64,000 nt of DNA from Certhia americana. Lineage: Eukaryota > Chordata > Aves > Passeriformes > Certhiidae. Below, one piece after another: positions 61,401 through 64,000 of this stretch. Positions within the stretch are counted from its first letter, which is position 1; every line of letters begins with the position of its first letter. The stretch spans positions 4,351,418 to 4,415,417 of the forward strand of contig CM031866.1 of NCBI GenBank assembly GCA_018697195.1, written 5' to 3'. Position numbers and translations under genes: made by a program. The notes under the pieces are model-generated. The model made no database searches and was not told the origin of the DNA. It saw only the letters and a list, made by a program, of their open reading frames with translations.

Positions 61401-64000
61401 AGGCCCATGTTCTATTTTATCAGCTTTCAGGCAGCTCCCTGACACTGACCAAGGCAGCAGAAGCCACATGACACAGATACCCACTCCCCAAAAGACAAGG
61501 TCCTCAATCATGCATGTTTTCTCTCCCTCCTCAGTGATACTTTATGCCTGGAAGAGGGTCTTGAATTATGCTCCCTAAATAATTTTCTTATCAGTATTTT
61601 TTTGCCAAAACCCAAGAACACATCAGCTGATGTAAACAATAGCTAATGGAAGGAAGAGTATCCTCTAGTCTGCCTTTTGCCTAATACATAAACTAGCAAG
61701 AGAATCCATTAACAGGTTCAGATCACTTTCCCAGTACCACAAATTCAGGGACACAAACCATGGCCCTGCTTCAAATGATCCACTTTCAATAAAGCATTTC
61801 TTTTTTCAATGTTCCTTGTTGTTAGACCAAGTTCTGTCAGACACAATCCATTACATAATTGATACTTTTTCTGGTGGGCTTCACACTGTGCATGGGAAAA
61901 GTTAAAAGCACAACAGCTAATTTCAAAACGCTTAGTTAAAGTAGTAGAAGTGAGTTTTCTACAGTACTCCTTTTAATGCAATTTGAGAGTATAAAAGCCT
62001 ATTATAGAAGTGAGCACTTTAATTCACAGCATTCTAAAACAATGATCAAAATAGAAACAGGAATGGAATAGACCTATCTAGAGGGAAAGAAAAAAAAAAA
62101 GAGCTCTTGAAACTAATATTTAGACTGGAGCTCTACCTAAAAGACAACAGCAATATCACAGCCTTGGAGAAAGGGCCACTTGATTTCAGCTGATTAATGT
62201 GTTGCTATTTCAAAGGGCCTAATAACTACAAGTTAAAGCTCTGGAGGTTTGGAAGCTGTTTCATCTGAAAATCATTGAAGAGGGGTCCAACTGTTCCTGT
62301 CAAGAAGCATGGAGTTTGAACAACCATGAGAGTGGCCCTTTTGACAGCAGTACAAAAGATGAGAGAAGGCAGTCTCAACTGAAAGTAAAAACAAACCCTT
62401 AGAAACACGTTTCAAATCTGGTTTTTCTGCTGCTCTGGTTCCAATTTAGCATCTGACTATTAAGACCAGATTTTAGACGAGTGTCTACTAAAATATGCCC
62501 ATAAAACATTTGTCACCAGCAAACCCACAGTCATGGGGCAGAACAGTTTTAAGAGGCTTAGAAACCCAGCATAAGATAGGATTTTCTGCGTGATTTTTCT
62601 ACACAGTAATTACAATTTTTCTAAGTATAAAATTAATAGGCTCTTTTTGACCTGGCAAGCCTTTGCAGTGCAGCAAGGGATGCTGTGTTATGTGACAAAA
62701 TAGCTCTTAGACAACACCAGTAATGTGAGGAGAGTGATACATTCCATCAGATGGGAGAAATAAAAAGGAAAGGAGATTAAATGCATGCGAGGAACCTATG
62801 GTAAAAAGTCATTTTCTTGGCCCATGTAGGCTCCAATGCTAATGAAATGCCTCATCAGCAGAGCTGTGAAAAATACTGTTTGAAGCTCCAAATTTCAAAA
62901 CCCACAATTCAACTGAACTCTAAACTTCCAACAGCTTCATCAAAAGTTTCCTTGCGATTTATAAACAAGTTCTGTGTAACTCTTGAAGGCAGGAGAAAAA
63001 CTTGGGCTGATCCTGCTGTGAACGTCCACGTTTGGTTTCAAACTAAACTGAACTAACTGAAATCAGTGCACTTGATTTGAGACAGAAAGACATGCTCCCT
63101 CTTATTTACAGGGGAGAGGAATCCTGTATTTTTAACTCATTTCTGGTCTACACAGTTTCAAGTTGTCATGTACACACAAATGAACTCTATAAAAAAGGAA
63201 AAATTTTTGAGAATAAATATTCAGGGACAAATTCTCTAATTTTGTGGGGTTTCTAAGCCTTCAGTCCCTCTGCTCCAGACAAAATACATGATATTAGCCA
63301 ATAATATAAGATACTGGCTCCCCAAAAGGGCACTCGAATCCCTTGGAGCAATAAGCCTGTCAACAACAAATTATTTCTGACAGATACTTATTCCTGCCCT
63401 TAGACAGGGAGAGTACAAGAGTAGAGGAATGAACACACTCACAGAGAGAAGTACATTTGTGCATATGTGCATATATAGCTGTGCATATGGAGCCATCTCT
63501 TCCAGATATGGGCAATATGGATGCAGGAACACAGCAGTGCTGAGCCTCCACTGACAAAAATCAGGGTGCCTGGTGAGGGCCCAGTCTGATGGGAGTGCAG
63601 CAATGAGGCTTGTGCCCTTGGGCTGGCTTGGCATGGACTAGTGAGAGTATTAAAAAAAAAAGATTAAAACCATTAAAAAGAATGGCAACCATATTAATAC
63701 AGCCCCATCTCAAGGCATGGCAAAAAAGGTTGAGGAAACCATGTAGAATGTATTTCCCACTAAAGATCCTCTTCCTAAGATGCATTCCAGAGCTGTTGTG
63801 ACTGATACTCTCCTTCTTCCCACATCCACCTGATGCTCCCTCACCTCAGACTGTGCTGTTATTGCACTTCACAGCTGCGAAACTGGAGCTCAAGGAGGGT
63901 CAGTTCTGAGCAGAGTCACTCCTCCGTTGTAATGCAGTAATGGGGAACGTGGCAGGAAGAGAAATCATACTTAAATAAACCAGCACTGGCAGAAGAAACC
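58440..64000 (-). other. MCTP2 intron, continues beyond window
   Basis: At least 5.56 kb upstream of exon 58317-58439. I looked on the minus strand for the preceding exon, which should encode the end of the third C2 domain region and the FQW...STIAF block, and did not find it. It holds a tandem duplication at 60396-60456 and otherwise unique AT-rich sequence. Confidence 0.75.
60396..60456. repeat. Tandem duplication of a palindrome-containing unit
   Basis: Two adjacent copies of about 30 bases, 60396-60424 and 60425-60456. Each contains atatgcttgtcttt and then aagacaaagt, so each carries a self-complementary ttgtctt / aagacaa core. The copies differ by a 1-base and a few-base indel. Confidence 0.85.

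Noticed and set aside
58440..64000. Search for the preceding MCTP2 exon (end of C2 region, FQW...STIAF block)
   Set aside because: No minus-strand segment with the expected peptide and splice borders was found; the exon probably lies beyond 64000.
1..64000. CRISPR arrays, operons, phage or bacterial mobile systems
   Set aside because: The window is vertebrate intron and intergenic DNA; no regularly spaced repeats or prokaryotic gene layout are present.

Overview
This is a window of vertebrate nuclear DNA, most likely from a bird. It is AT-rich, has no dense prokaryote-type coding, and its exons have canonical GT-AG borders and are separated by introns of 2 to 10 kb. Recognisable repeats are sparse. 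They are mainly CR1 LINE fragments and old amniote MIR-type SINEs, with no Alu, B1 or L1, and this low-repeat, CR1-dominated profile is avian. I cannot name the species.

Only one protein-coding gene could be supported. It is the 3' end of MCTP2 (multiple C2 and transmembrane domain-containing protein 2), on the minus strand between about 35.5 kb and the right edge. Six coding exons were found by reading splice borders and reading frames: 58317-58439, 55452-55493, 45313-45422, 42857-42966, 40439-40536 and 38162-38230. Together they encode the last 183 residues and the stop codon. The phases of all five junctions agree. The encoded segment covers the first membrane segment, an acidic cytosolic linker, a helix between the membrane segments, the second membrane segment and the C-terminal tail. 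The three C2 domains and the promoter lie beyond the right edge of the window. The likely 3' UTR runs from 38161 down to about 35490, where the first canonical minus-strand AATAAA occurs.

Positions 1 to about 35,490 look like non-coding DNA downstream of MCTP2. In other amniotes the region beyond MCTP2 is a large gene desert leading to NR2F2. I infer the same here, but nothing in the window proves it. The many short open frames there are low-complexity or chance reading frames. Supportable contents are a MIR-like SINE (about 6.26-6.47 kb), an old CR1 fragment (11.1-11.4 kb), a second MIR-like core (31.5 kb), AT-rich and AAAAT microsatellites, and homopolymer tracts. A CpG-retaining block at 9.26-9.77 kb and a few other spots may be regulatory elements.

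The MCTP2 introns hold a clear CR1 3' end (42.02-42.30 kb), three weaker CR1 relics (49.0, 51.3 and 54.7 kb), a MIR-like SINE (56.5 kb), long poly(A) tracts, a perfect 10-bp inverted repeat at 44.24 kb and a palindrome-bearing tandem duplication at 60.4 kb. No RNA gene, CRISPR array, intact mobile element or novel multi-gene system was found. The most notable gene-level features are a GC-AG intron after exon 58317-58439 and a frame-neutral 42-base acidic exon next to it.
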